Positions 43,460-51,726 of a stretch of 64,000 bases of DNA are shown here, in pieces (positions within the stretch are counted from its first letter, which is position 1; every line of letters starts with the position of its first letter). Origin of the DNA: Pseudomonas frederiksbergensis (GTDB lineage: Bacteria > Pseudomonadota > Gammaproteobacteria > Pseudomonadales > Pseudomonadaceae); the NCBI RefSeq assembly GCF_003732705.1, contig NZ_MOBR01000017.1:1-64000 (forward strand). Direction: 5' to 3'. A program made the translations under genes and the position numbers. Below the pieces are notes generated by a model. It saw only the letters and a list, made by a program, of their open reading frames with translations, did no database searches and was not told where the DNA came from.

Positions 43460-44092
43460 GTGACTGGCTTGTTTATTACCCTGGAAGGCCCTGAAGGCGC
43501 CGGCAAGAGCACCAATCGCGAATACCTGGCCGAGCGCCTGCGCGCCGCCGGTATCGAAGTGCTGCTGACCCGCGAACCGGGCGGTACGCCGTTGGCTGAA
43601 CGCATCCGCGAAGTGCTGCTGGCCCCGGTGGACGAAGTCATGAACCCCGACACCGAGCTGTTGCTGGTGTTCGCCGCCCGGGCTCAGCATCTGGCCGAGG
43701 TGATTCGCCCGGCGCTGGCCCGGGGCGCGGTGGTCTTGTGCGACCGCTTCACCGATTCGACTTATGCCTATCAGGGCGGCGGTCGCGGTTTGTCGCTGGA
43801 GCGCATCGCGACTCTGGAAACCTTCGTCCAGGGCGACTTGCGCCCGGACCTGACACTGATTTTCGATTTGCCGGTGGAAGTCGGCCTGGCCCGCGCCAGT
43901 GCTCGTGGTCGACTGGATCGTTTCGAACTCGAAGGCCGAACCTTTTTCGATGCGGTACGTAGCGCCTTTCTCAAACGGGCTGAGGCGGATCCGGCGCGGT
44001 ATGTGCTGGTGGATGCCGCCCAGCCACTGCCGCAGGTTCAGCAGTCCCTGGATGCGTTGCTCCCGCGTTTGTTGGAGCTGACCCGTGGCTGA
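43460..44092 (+). CDS. tmk: Thymidylate kinase
   Basis: dTMP kinase, 210 residues. P-loop LEGPEGAGKST, DR motif in CDRFTDSTYAYQGGGRG and the LID region ARASARGRLDRFE. The start is GTG with AAGGA seven bases upstream. It overlaps holB by eight bases. Confidence 0.95.
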   Translation: MTGLFITLEGPEGAGKSTNREYLAERLRAAGIEVLLTREPGGTPLAERIREVLLAPVDEVMNPDTELLLVFAARAQHLAEVIRPALARGAVVLCDRFTDSTYAYQGGGRGLSLERIATLETFVQGDLRPDLTLIFDLPVEVGLARASARGRLDRFELEGRTFFDAVRSAFLKRAEADPARYVLVDAAQPLPQVQQSLDALLPRLLELTRG

Positions 44093-45071
44093 GGCCTATC
44101 CGTGGCAGGACGAGCTCTGGCAGCAACTGGCGGGGCGTAAACAGCACGCCCATGCCTATTTGCTGCATGGCCCGGCCGGAATCGGCAAGCGTGCATTGGC
44201 CGAGCGATTGATGGCGCATTTGTTGTGCCAGCGCCCGACCGCGCAGGATGCGTGTGGCGAGTGCAAATCCTGCCTGTTGCTCAAGGCCGGCAGTCACCCC
44301 GACAACTACATCCTGGAGCCGGAAGAAGCGGACAAGGCGATCAAGGTCGATCAGGTGCGTGATCTGGTTAGCTTCGTGGTCCAGACCGCGCAGATGGGCG
44401 GGCGCAAAGTGGTGCTGATCGAGCCGGTGGAGTCGATGAACGTCAACGCCGCCAACGCCTTGCTCAAAAGTCTGGAAGAGCCGTCCGGCGATACGGTGTT
44501 GCTGCTGGTCAGCCACCAGACCAGCCGTTTGCTGCCGACGATCAAGAGCCGCTGTCAGCAACAGGCCTGTCCGCTGCCGAGCGAGGCGATGAGCCTGGCG
44601 TGGCTGGCGACGGCGTTGCCGGATTGCTCACAGGACGAGCGCATCGAATTGCTGACCCTGGCTGCCGGTTCGCCGTTGGCCGCGGTCAAATTGCAGAACC
44701 AGGGTGTACGCGAGCAGCGGATGCTGGTCGTCGAAGGCGTGAAGCAGTTGCTCAAGCAACAGAAATCACCGACCCAGCTGGCCGAAGAATGGAAAAGCAT
44801 TCCCCAATTACTGTTGTTCGATTGGTTCTGCGACTGGTCGAGCCTGATCCTGCGCTATCAGTTGACCCAGGATGAAGAAGGCCTGGGCTTGATGGACATG
44901 CGCAAAGTCATCCAATACCTGGCGCAGAAGTCCGGGCAGGGCAAAGTGCTGAATATTCAGGACTGGATCCTCGCCCAGCGTCAGAAGGTGATGAGCAAGG
45001 CCAACCTCAATCCGGCGCTGCTGCTTGAAGCGCTGCTGGTGCAATGGGTGTCTTTGCCGGGCCAGAAGTGA
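44085..45071 (+). CDS. holB: DNA polymerase III delta-prime subunit
   Basis: Clamp-loader subunit of 328 residues. A Walker A-like HGPAGIGKRAL is kept, then four zinc Cys in the CQRPTAQDACGECKSC stretch, the sensor region SHQTSRLLPTIKSRC, and a helical C-terminal collar domain. Start GTG at 44085 inside the tmk end. Located with tmk and pilZ as in P. aeruginosa. Confidence 0.93.
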   Translation: MAEAYPWQDELWQQLAGRKQHAHAYLLHGPAGIGKRALAERLMAHLLCQRPTAQDACGECKSCLLLKAGSHPDNYILEPEEADKAIKVDQVRDLVSFVVQTAQMGGRKVVLIEPVESMNVNAANALLKSLEEPSGDTVLLLVSHQTSRLLPTIKSRCQQQACPLPSEAMSLAWLATALPDCSQDERIELLTLAAGSPLAAVKLQNQGVREQRMLVVEGVKQLLKQQKSPTQLAEEWKSIPQLLLFDWFCDWSSLILRYQLTQDEEGLGLMDMRKVIQYLAQKSGQGKVLNIQDWILAQRQKVMSKANLNPALLLEALLVQWVSLPGQK

Positions 45072-45103
45072 CTAGACTCTGAGCAACAGCAATGGAGGTC
45101 AGC

Positions 45104-45460
45104 ATGAATGAACCCGTCAACACCGGGCCGCGCAACGGCATTTTATCCCTGACCATCAAGGACAAGTCCGTGCTGTACGCGGCTTACATGCCGTTCATCA
45201 AGAACGGTGGCCTGTTCATCCCGACCAACAAAAGCTACAAGTTGGGCGATGAGGTGTTTATGTTGCTGAATCTGATGGATGATCCGGAAAAGATCCCGGT
45301 CGCTGGCAAAGTCACCTGGATCACCCCAAAAGGTGCTCAGGGCAACCGGGCCGCCGGGGTTGGCGTGCAGTTCAGTGACGGTGACAACACCGCCCGCAGT
45401 CGAATCGAAACCCATCTGGCCGGAGCCCTGAAATCCGACCGTCCCACTCATACGATGTAA
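45104..45460 (+). CDS. pilZ: PilZ-domain type IV pilus protein
   Basis: 118 residues, a stand-alone PilZ protein. The usual cyclic-di-GMP residues (RxxxR, then DxSxxG) are not seen: the second motif reads KNGGLFIP and no RxxxR precedes it. This matches the founding PilZ protein, which acts in pilus biogenesis through partners and not through the dinucleotide. ATG at 45104 has GGAGG seven bases upstream. Confidence 0.92.
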   Translation: MNEPVNTGPRNGILSLTIKDKSVLYAAYMPFIKNGGLFIPTNKSYKLGDEVFMLLNLMDDPEKIPVAGKVTWITPKGAQGNRAAGVGVQFSDGDNTARSRIETHLAGALKSDRPTHTM

Positions 45461-45474
45461 GTTGTAGCCCTTTT

Positions 45475-46260
45475 ATGCTCGTAGATTCCCATTGCCACCT
45501 CGATCGCCTCGACCTCGCCGCCCATGACGGCTCTTTGGATGCTGCACTCGATGCCGCCCGCCAGCGCGGGGTCGGGCATTTTTTGTGCATCGGCGTCAGC
45601 GTCGACAATGCCGCCGATGTCAAAGCCCTGGCCGAGCGTTATGACGACGTCGATTGTTCGGTCGGCGTGCATCCGCTGGACGTGCAACCCGGTGCCGCGC
45701 CCGCGCTGGATTGGCTGTTGCAGGAATTGAATCACCCGCGTGTGGTGGCGATTGGTGAAACCGGCCTTGACTACCACTACGAGCCGGAAGCCGCGGAGTT
45801 GCAGCAGGAATCTTTCCGTCTGCATCTGCAAGCTGCTCAGCAAACTGGCAAACCGGTGATCATTCACACCCGCGGCGCTCGCGCCGATACGCTGGAGCTG
45901 TTGCGCGAAGCCGCGTTGCCCCAGGCTGGCGTGCTGCATTGCTTCACCGAAGACTGGGAGATGGCCAAGGCTGCGCTGGACATGGGCTATTACATTTCCC
46001 TGTCCGGGATTGTCACGTTCCGCAATGCCGATGCGTTGCGTGACGTCGCGAGCAAGGTGCCGGCCGACCGTTTGCTGGTGGAAACCGATTCGCCGTACCT
46101 GGCGCCGATCCCTTATCGCGGCAAACCGAACCTGCCGCAATATGTGCGGGAAGTGGCAGAGTTCCTGGCGATGCTGCGCGGTGAGTCCTATGAGCGATTT
46201 GCGGAGCAGACCACTGAGAATTTCAAGCGACTGTTCCCGTTGGCGCATGTGAAAGGTTAA
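45475..46260 (+). CDS. TatD-family metal-dependent deoxyribonuclease
   Basis: 261 residues of the TatD amidohydrolase-like family: VDSHCHLDRLD with the HxH metal site, GETGLDYHY, then IHTRGA, LHCFTE and ETDSPYLAP. YcfH-type by position after holB-pilZ. TatD enzymes have 3'-5' exonuclease activity on DNA or RNA. It ends the long plus-strand cluster. Confidence 0.93.
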   Translation: MLVDSHCHLDRLDLAAHDGSLDAALDAARQRGVGHFLCIGVSVDNAADVKALAERYDDVDCSVGVHPLDVQPGAAPALDWLLQELNHPRVVAIGETGLDYHYEPEAAELQQESFRLHLQAAQQTGKPVIIHTRGARADTLELLREAALPQAGVLHCFTEDWEMAKAALDMGYYISLSGIVTFRNADALRDVASKVPADRLLVETDSPYLAPIPYRGKPNLPQYVREVAEFLAMLRGESYERFAEQTTENFKRLFPLAHVKG

Positions 46261-46269
46261 ATCGCAGGC

Positions 46270-46388
46270 AAAAAAAACCCGGGTTCTGGGGGGTGAATCC
46301 GGGTTAAGACCATTAGGAGTAAAACAAAGGTACGCGGTCCGTTGGTACCTATATCGACGCGACACTTGGGGGAGATGCCTCGCCGACA
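46270..46388 (-). ncRNA. rgsA: Candidate RgsA small RNA
   Basis: On the minus strand a strong terminator (CCCGG and CCGGG arms of a stem at 46276-46305, then T8 in the minus direction) follows a region with no minus-strand gene. About 120 bases upstream stand AATACT and GATACT boxes of the kind used by RpoS. RgsA of Pseudomonas lies directly beside tatD, is about 120 nucleotides long, depends on RpoS and binds Hfq. Start is approximate; identification is from position, size and terminator. Confidence 0.7.
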
Positions 46389-46602
46389 GTTCAAGTATTG
46401 ATCAGTATCGCGACGACGCCAGTTTAGCCGCCCCGGTTTTTAAACATATTTGGAATACCTGCGCTTCGGAAGAGTTCTCATCAACCGGCGACCTTGCGTG
46501 AAATCATCAAGAAACACAGATATGCTCGGATGATCCGTGCATTTTGGCGCAAGTTAGGCATAATACGCGGCTTCGAATTTTGACCCCAACAGACCTTTTC
46601 TT

Positions 46603-47241
46603 ATGCATAAAGAACCTCGTAAGGTCCGTGAGTTTCGTCGCCGCGAGCAAGAAATTCTCGATACCGCGCTCAAGCTGTTCCTCGACCAAGGTGAAGACAG
46701 TGTCACCGTCGAGATGATTGCTGATGCCGTCGGTATCGGCAAAGGCACGATCTACAAGCACTTCAAATCCAAGGCAGAGATCTATCTGCGCCTGATGCTC
46801 AATTACGAGCGCGATTTGAACGAGCTGTTGCATTCGGCCGATGTCGACAAGGATAAGGAAGCCCTGTCCCGGGCCTACTTCGAATTCCGCATGCGCGACC
46901 CGCAACGCTATCGCTTGTTCGATCGCCTGGAAGAAAAGGTGGTCAAGGGCAACCAGGTGCCTGAGATGGTCGAGGAGCTGCACAAGATCCGTGCCTCGAA
47001 CTTCGAACGCCTGACCCTGCTGATCAAGGGCCGGATCAGTGAAGGCAAGCTTGAAGACGTGCCGCCGTACTTCCATTACTGCGCGTCCTGGGCGCTGGTG
47101 CATGGCGCCGTGGCGCTGTATCACTCGCCGTTCTGGAGCAATGTGCTGGAAGATCAGGAAGGCTTCTTCCAGTTCCTGATGGATATCGGCGTGCGCATGG
47201 GCAACAAACGCAAGCGCGACACCGACACCCCAAGCAGCTGA
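46603..47241 (+). CDS. TetR-family regulator
   Basis: 212 residues. TetR helix-turn-helix: QEILDTALKLFLDQG, then VEMIADAVGIGKGTIYKHF. The ligand-binding half is unassigned; it ends with a basic tail (GNKRKRDTD). The gene stands alone and divergent from the small RNA gene, so the target is unknown. A/T-rich sequence at 46440-46460 may hold the promoter. Confidence 0.9.
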   Translation: MHKEPRKVREFRRREQEILDTALKLFLDQGEDSVTVEMIADAVGIGKGTIYKHFKSKAEIYLRLMLNYERDLNELLHSADVDKDKEALSRAYFEFRMRDPQRYRLFDRLEEKVVKGNQVPEMVEELHKIRASNFERLTLLIKGRISEGKLEDVPPYFHYCASWALVHGAVALYHSPFWSNVLEDQEGFFQFLMDIGVRMGNKRKRDTDTPSS

Positions 47242-47318
47242 GCCATTCAGCTGGCTGATTGCGCCATTATTTCGCTACATGGCGCAGTACCGCAGGAATA
47301 TACTCAGGCTTAGGTATT

Positions 47319-47350
47319 GCTAAAACTTGATTTGTGAGTCAAGTTTTAGC
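47319..47350. promoter_or_regulatory. Perfect 12-bp inverted repeat upstream of moaA
   Basis: GCTAAAACTTGA-N8-TCAAGTTTTAGC. The arms are perfect and A/T-rich, with no T run after them, which fits an operator or mRNA leader hairpin more than a terminator. It ends 31 bases before the moaA ATG. Confidence 0.55.
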
Positions 47351-47381
47351 GGTCCCGAAAATTCTTCAGCCGGAGTGATCC

Positions 47382-48350
47382 ATGATCGTTGACCGTCAAG
47401 GCAGGCGTTTTCGCAATTTGCGGATCAGCCTGACTTCAGCCTGCAATTACGCGTGTACTTACTGCGTGCCGAACGGCAAGCGGCTGGTCGCCGCGCAGGA
47501 TGAATTGTCGGCCGAGGCCATGGCGCGCGGCGTAGCGTATCTGATCGAAGCCGCCGGCATCGAGCGGTTGCGCATCACTGGCGGCGAGCCGCTGGTCAGT
47601 CCCAAACTCGAAGCTTTCATGACCGCCGTCGGCCAGATGGGCCTTGAAGACATCAGCCTGACCACCAATGGTCAATTGCTGGCGAAAAAACTGCCGCTGC
47701 TGGTGGACGCCGGCATCCGTCGCATCAACGTTTCCCTCGATACCCTGGATGCCAGTGCGTTCCGCAGCATTGCCCGTGGCGGCGATCTGGCGACGGTGCT
47801 CGACGGCATGGACCAGGCGTCGGCGGCCGGCATCAAGATCAAGGTCAACATGGTGCCCTTGCGCGGGCAGAACCTGGATCAGGTGATGCCGCTGCTCGAC
47901 TACTGTCTGGAGCGTGGCTATGAGCTGCGTTTTATCGAGCTGATGCGCATGGGTCACCTGGCCAGCGACAACAACGCCTTCCTGCAACAGTTCGTCAGCC
48001 TTCAGCAATTGCTGAGCCTGATCGGCGACCGCTACGAATACCTGCAAGCCGACGCGCCGGTGGATGCCACAGCGGTGCGCTACGAGGTTCCGGGGCAGGG
48101 CTACTTCGGTGTGATCGCCAACGAAAGTGTGCCGTTCTGCCGGACGTGTTCACGGCTGCGGCTGTCGTCCACGGGGTGGCTGCATGGCTGTCTGTCGTCG
48201 AGCAATCGCCACTACGTTGGCGACCTTCTGGACAAACCCCGTCACCAAGCGCTCCCAGCGTTGCAGCGACTGTTGGTGAAAGCCCTCGGCGATAAGCAGG
48301 AAGTGGCGTTCTCCGGTGGTGCGACCATCATGAAGATTATCGGCGGCTGA
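47382..48350 (+). CDS. moaA: GTP 3',8-cyclase MoaA
   Basis: Radical SAM enzyme, first step of molybdenum cofactor synthesis, 322 residues. The SAM cluster is CNYACTYC; the second cluster has CRTC plus a Cys 13 residues on (GWLHGC). The protein ends in Gly-Gly, which is needed for activity in this family. It is not next to other moa genes, and pseudomonads often have more than one moaA; whether this is the main copy cannot be told. Confidence 0.92.
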   Translation: MIVDRQGRRFRNLRISLTSACNYACTYCVPNGKRLVAAQDELSAEAMARGVAYLIEAAGIERLRITGGEPLVSPKLEAFMTAVGQMGLEDISLTTNGQLLAKKLPLLVDAGIRRINVSLDTLDASAFRSIARGGDLATVLDGMDQASAAGIKIKVNMVPLRGQNLDQVMPLLDYCLERGYELRFIELMRMGHLASDNNAFLQQFVSLQQLLSLIGDRYEYLQADAPVDATAVRYEVPGQGYFGVIANESVPFCRTCSRLRLSSTGWLHGCLSSSNRHYVGDLLDKPRHQALPALQRLLVKALGDKQEVAFSGGATIMKIIGG

Positions 48351-48360
48351 TCGGGCGTTA

Positions 48361-48446
48361 TCGCGGGCAAGCCTTGCTCCTACAGGTTTGTGTCGTACCC
48401 AAATGTGCGAACGCCTCAAACCTGTAGGAGCAAGGCTTGCCCGCGA
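48361..48446. repeat. REP-type inverted repeat pair
   Basis: TCGCGGGCAAGCCTTGCTCC and its inverted copy, subtype GTAGGAGCAAGG. Directly after moaA. Confidence 0.9.
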
Positions 48447-48543
48447 TTGCATTCTATAAAGTCGACGATAATCCTGAGCTGGCGCGGAAGCTGCATCCAA
48501 CGCCCATTCGCCGGTTTTCCGTCACCGGCCTCTGGAGGGTAGG

Positions 48544-49149
48544 ATGCGTAGCCTGGTTTTGCTGCTGGCCGTTTTGGCGCTTGGTGGCTGCATGAATGTC
48601 AGCGACATGGGCGAAGGTGTTCGCTACCACATGAGCGACGCGGGGCTGCTGGATCACAGCAACAGTCAGCGCGTGAACAACTTCCGCATCCAGCCGGACT
48701 CCTTTATCTACATCGCCCAGGGTGCCTTCGCGCCGCCGGGCAGTGCTTATCCGCGTCCTAACGTGGTGGCGGAAGAAGCCTTCGACGGCTTTATCGAATA
48801 CTTCCCGATGGTCCGCCGCGCCCGTGCACCGGAAGGCCTCGATGCCGCCATGGGCGAAGCCCGGGCCGCCGGTGCGCATTACTTGCTCTACACGCGGTTT
48901 GCCAAGGCTGACGACCGCATTGGCAACTCCGACGAATGGCTTGATCAGGAAGCCGTGGATCGCCTCGGTATCGACAGCGGCGTGATTCAGATCATGTTGA
49001 TCGAGACCAGCACCCAGTATTTGATCGATACTGCACGGATCAAGAGTCGTGGCGGTTTACTGACGTTCCACGACAAAAAGCCAGAAGACCTGCTGGGCCC
49101 GCCGCTGGAGCAATACGCTCGCAGCCTGTTGGGGCTCAGCGACCAGTAA
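48544..49149 (+). CDS. DUF4823 lipoprotein
   Basis: 201 residues. Signal with lipobox LALGGC, Cys at residue 16, then Met, so outer-membrane retention is likely. The body matches the DUF4823 pattern as far as I can tell (AGAHYLLYTRFAKADD; LLGPPLEQYARSLLG). TGGAGGG lies upstream of the ATG. Function unknown. Confidence 0.85.
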   Translation: MRSLVLLLAVLALGGCMNVSDMGEGVRYHMSDAGLLDHSNSQRVNNFRIQPDSFIYIAQGAFAPPGSAYPRPNVVAEEAFDGFIEYFPMVRRARAPEGLDAAMGEARAAGAHYLLYTRFAKADDRIGNSDEWLDQEAVDRLGIDSGVIQIMLIETSTQYLIDTARIKSRGGLLTFHDKKPEDLLGPPLEQYARSLLGLSDQ

Positions 49150-49165
49150 TCCAAAGGAGATCGCC

Positions 49166-49726
49166 ATGAGTGGCCCGCAAAAAGCCAACGACCTGTTGGG
49201 GCAAATCCCCAAGACCAAAGGCTTGCCACCCGTCCACTTGTGGAACCCTGACTTTTGCGGCGACATCGACATGCGCATCGCCCGGGACGGCACCTGGTAC
49301 TACCTGGGCACGCCGATCGGGCGCAAACCGATGGTCAAGTTGTTCTCCACCATCATCCGCCGCGATGGCGATGATTACTTTCTGATCACCCCGGTCGAGA
49401 AAGTCGGCATTAAGGTCGATGACGCGCCGTTCGTGGCGATTGCCGTGGAAGTGGAAGGCGAGGGGGACGCTCAACTGTTGCGCTTCACCACCAACGTCGA
49501 TGAGACGGCCGAGGCAGGGGCTGAGCATCCGATTCGCGTGGTGATCGATCCGGTCACTCAAGAGCCTGCGCCGTACGTGCACGTGCGGACCAACCTCGAA
49601 GCGCTGATCCATCGCAATGTGTTCTACCAATTGGTGGAGCTGGCGGTGAGTCGTGAAATCGACGGGCAGCGTTGGTTGGGGGTGTGGAGTGGTGGCGAGT
49701 TTTTTGTCATCGGGCTTGAGCCGTAA
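49166..49726 (+). CDS. DUF1285 protein
   Basis: 186 residues, cytoplasmic. DIDMRIARDGTWYYLGTPIGRKPMV-type opening followed by VEKVGIKVDDAPF is characteristic of DUF1285. It starts 16 bases after the lipoprotein gene and shares its terminator. The fold is known in the family, the role is not. Confidence 0.88.
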   Translation: MSGPQKANDLLGQIPKTKGLPPVHLWNPDFCGDIDMRIARDGTWYYLGTPIGRKPMVKLFSTIIRRDGDDYFLITPVEKVGIKVDDAPFVAIAVEVEGEGDAQLLRFTTNVDETAEAGAEHPIRVVIDPVTQEPAPYVHVRTNLEALIHRNVFYQLVELAVSREIDGQRWLGVWSGGEFFVIGLEP

Positions 49727-49750
49727 CGGTGAAGTATCTTGTTATGAAAA

Positions 49751-49781
49751 TGGCCCGCTAATTAAGCGGGCCATTTTTTTG
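49751..49781. terminator. Bidirectional terminator between DUF1285 and lipase genes
   Basis: TGGCCCGCT and AGCGGGCCA enclose a 5-base loop, followed by T7 on the plus strand and flanked by A4 on the other side. Confidence 0.88.
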
Positions 49782-49782
49782 C

Positions 49783-50661
49783 CTACAAACCTTTGTCCTT
49801 GAGCCGAGCCGCATGTTCGAGATAGAGGTGTACCGGGCTAACGTTCCAACTCGTGATCCCGGCCATTTGATTGACCGCGTCGAAATGGTCCATCGGATAA
49901 TCCGAACGGATGACTTTGCCCAGGTGCGAACTGTTCTGTCCGACCAGCCCATCGTTGGCATGTTTCTCTTTATAAAATAGCTTCGACAGCACGATGCAGT
50001 TCAGATGGGACGGATCGAGCGGTTGCAGACTCTGAAAGTTCTGCACGATCCCGCTCCAGGAGTAGTAATACACGCCGTTTTCAATTTCGTTGCCATCCCC
50101 GCCCCAGTGTTTCGGCACCCCTTGCGGGTACTTCTTGTTGAAGGCTGCCAAACCCTCGCTGGTCAACGATGCGAAGGCTGCGCGGGCATCCTGAGGGTTT
50201 TCCGGGTGGCCGCTGATCAGCGATATAAAGATACCGACCGCTGCAAACAGTGCCAGCACCACCGCTTCCGGCAACTCGCCGGGCGTCAACGCCTTATGCA
50301 GCTGATCGGCAATTTCCGAACCGTGGTTGGGGCAACTGACCGAGGTGACTGACGCGACCTTCTGTGGGTGCAGCGCGGCGACGTAGCGTGCCGCCAGTGG
50401 GCCTTGGCTATGGCCGATAAGGTTGACCTTGGCCGCTCCCGTCTCCCGCAAAATGCGATTGACGTGTTCGAGCAGTTTTTCGCCGCGCTCCTCATTGCCG
50501 TTAACGGCTGGAATATTAACGGCATATACCTTGGCGCCAGCCCGTTCCAGGGCTTCCTTGATCTCGAAGAAGTACGGGTAACCGCCTATGGTGTCGAAAC
50601 CAAACAGGCCGTGGACCAATACAATCGGGTATTGCGTAGACGCATCCATGTTCATACTCAT
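49783..50661 (-). CDS. Triacylglycerol lipase, P. fragi type (family I.1)
   Basis: Alpha/beta hydrolase of 292 residues. VLVHGLFGFD forms the oxyanion region; Ser85 in GHSQG is the nucleophile; Asp in HANDGLVG and His in PMDHFDAVN complete the triad. It resembles P. fragi lipase closely along its length. No signal peptide is visible (MSMNMDASTQ start) and no lipase foldase gene is near, so export by the usual Sec/type II route is unclear. It is a single gene, divergent from the GntR regulator. Confidence 0.9.
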   Translation of the reverse strand: MSMNMDASTQYPIVLVHGLFGFDTIGGYPYFFEIKEALERAGAKVYAVNIPAVNGNEERGEKLLEHVNRILRETGAAKVNLIGHSQGPLAARYVAALHPQKVASVTSVSCPNHGSEIADQLHKALTPGELPEAVVLALFAAVGIFISLISGHPENPQDARAAFASLTSEGLAAFNKKYPQGVPKHWGGDGNEIENGVYYYSWSGIVQNFQSLQPLDPSHLNCIVLSKLFYKEKHANDGLVGQNSSHLGKVIRSDYPMDHFDAVNQMAGITSWNVSPVHLYLEHAARLKDKGL

Positions 50662-50803
50662 ACCTGTCGATAGCGGATTTTGGTGGAACAGATGCTATTG
50701 ACTGCCTGATCTGTCGCGGGCTAACCGTAGGTGACAAAGCCAGTTGCTTCAAATCTTGCGGATAAAAATGCCGTGAGCCTCGAAAGCGGCGAATAAAATC
50801 AAA

Positions 50804-50828
50804 TTGACACTTAATCATATGATGATTA
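50804..50828 (+). promoter_or_regulatory. Promoter and palindromic operator of the GntR gene
   Basis: TTGACA (50804-50809) is followed by the perfect palindrome TAATCAT-ATG-ATGATTA (50812-50828), which fills the spacer towards the -10 position. A bound regulator there would block RNA polymerase. A matching sequence stands upstream of araF. Confidence 0.6.
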
Positions 50829-50880
50829 GCGTGGGCCTCCATCGCGAACGGCTTTTTGCCGTCCCTGCTTCGAGGTTTTC

Positions 50881-51597
50881 ATGTCCAGCAGTTTTCATGC
50901 ATCGACGGTCGATTGGCTAGGTGGCTGGATTGCTGCCGGCCAGGTGAAGCCCGGCGAAACCATCAAGGTTGAGGCCGATCTGGGCGAACAGCTTGGGGTC
51001 AGTCGCACGGTCATTCGCGAAGCCATCAAGACTCTGGTCGCCAAGGGCATGCTCGAAGTCGGGCCGAAAGTCGGAACGCGGGTGCTGCCGATAAAACGCT
51101 GGAACCTGTTTGATCCGCAAGTCGTCGGCTGGCTATCCCGCAGCGGCCTGCCGGAAAACTTCGTCGACGACTTGCTCGACCTGCGCCGCACCATCGAACC
51201 CATGGCCGTGCGTTGGGCCTGCGAGCGCGCCACCGTCGAACAAGTCCAGGCAATCCTCCAGGCTTACAACGCACTGGAGCGCGCCGTGGACAGCGGCATC
51301 GATTACAACCGCGCTGACCAGTTTTTCCATGAGTGCATCCTCGCCGCCAGCCACAATCAATTCATCGAACAAATGGTCCCGGCCCTCGGCGCGTTGTTGG
51401 CGGTGTCGTTTGAAGTGTCCGCCGCCGATCCGGATGAACTCCGTCGTACGCTACCGATCCACAAAGACATGGCCGACGCCATCGCCGCCCGGGATGCCGC
51501 GCGGGGTGTGTGGGCCTGCATGACCCTGATCGACAACGCCGACCTGGCCATCAAGCGTTTCTACCCGCAAGTCATGGCCGACAAAAAAGCCAGCTGA
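50881..51597 (+). CDS. GntR-family regulator, FadR/FCD type
   Basis: 238 residues. Winged helix LGEQLGVSRTVIREAIKTL, then an all-helical FCD effector domain with candidate metal His residues (FHECILAASHNQF; LPIHKDMADAI). Position before sugar lactonase, dehydrogenase and ABC genes suggests control of L-arabinose oxidation, with sugar acid or lactone as effector (inference). Confidence 0.9.
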   Translation: MSSSFHASTVDWLGGWIAAGQVKPGETIKVEADLGEQLGVSRTVIREAIKTLVAKGMLEVGPKVGTRVLPIKRWNLFDPQVVGWLSRSGLPENFVDDLLDLRRTIEPMAVRWACERATVEQVQAILQAYNALERAVDSGIDYNRADQFFHECILAASHNQFIEQMVPALGALLAVSFEVSAADPDELRRTLPIHKDMADAIAARDAARGVWACMTLIDNADLAIKRFYPQVMADKKAS

Positions 51598-51612
51598 TAA
51601 CCCAAATCCCCA

Positions 51613-51704
51613 TGTAGGAGCGAGGCTTGCCCGCGAAAGCGATTTCATGACCAGCAAAGATGTTGAATGTTAAATCGCCTTCGCGGGCAAGCCTCGCTCC
51701 TACA
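51613..51704. repeat. REP-type inverted repeat pair
   Basis: TGTAGGAGCGAGGCTTGCCC and complement, directly between the regulator and the lactonase gene, 22 bases before the latter. It may affect mRNA stability in the operon. Confidence 0.9.
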
Positions 51705-51726
51705 GGTAAAGCAATAAGGAGGTTTC

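Noticed and set aside
47242..47381. Molybdenum-cofactor riboswitch before moaA
   Set aside because: The leader is short and shows only one simple hairpin, not the multi-stem Moco RNA.
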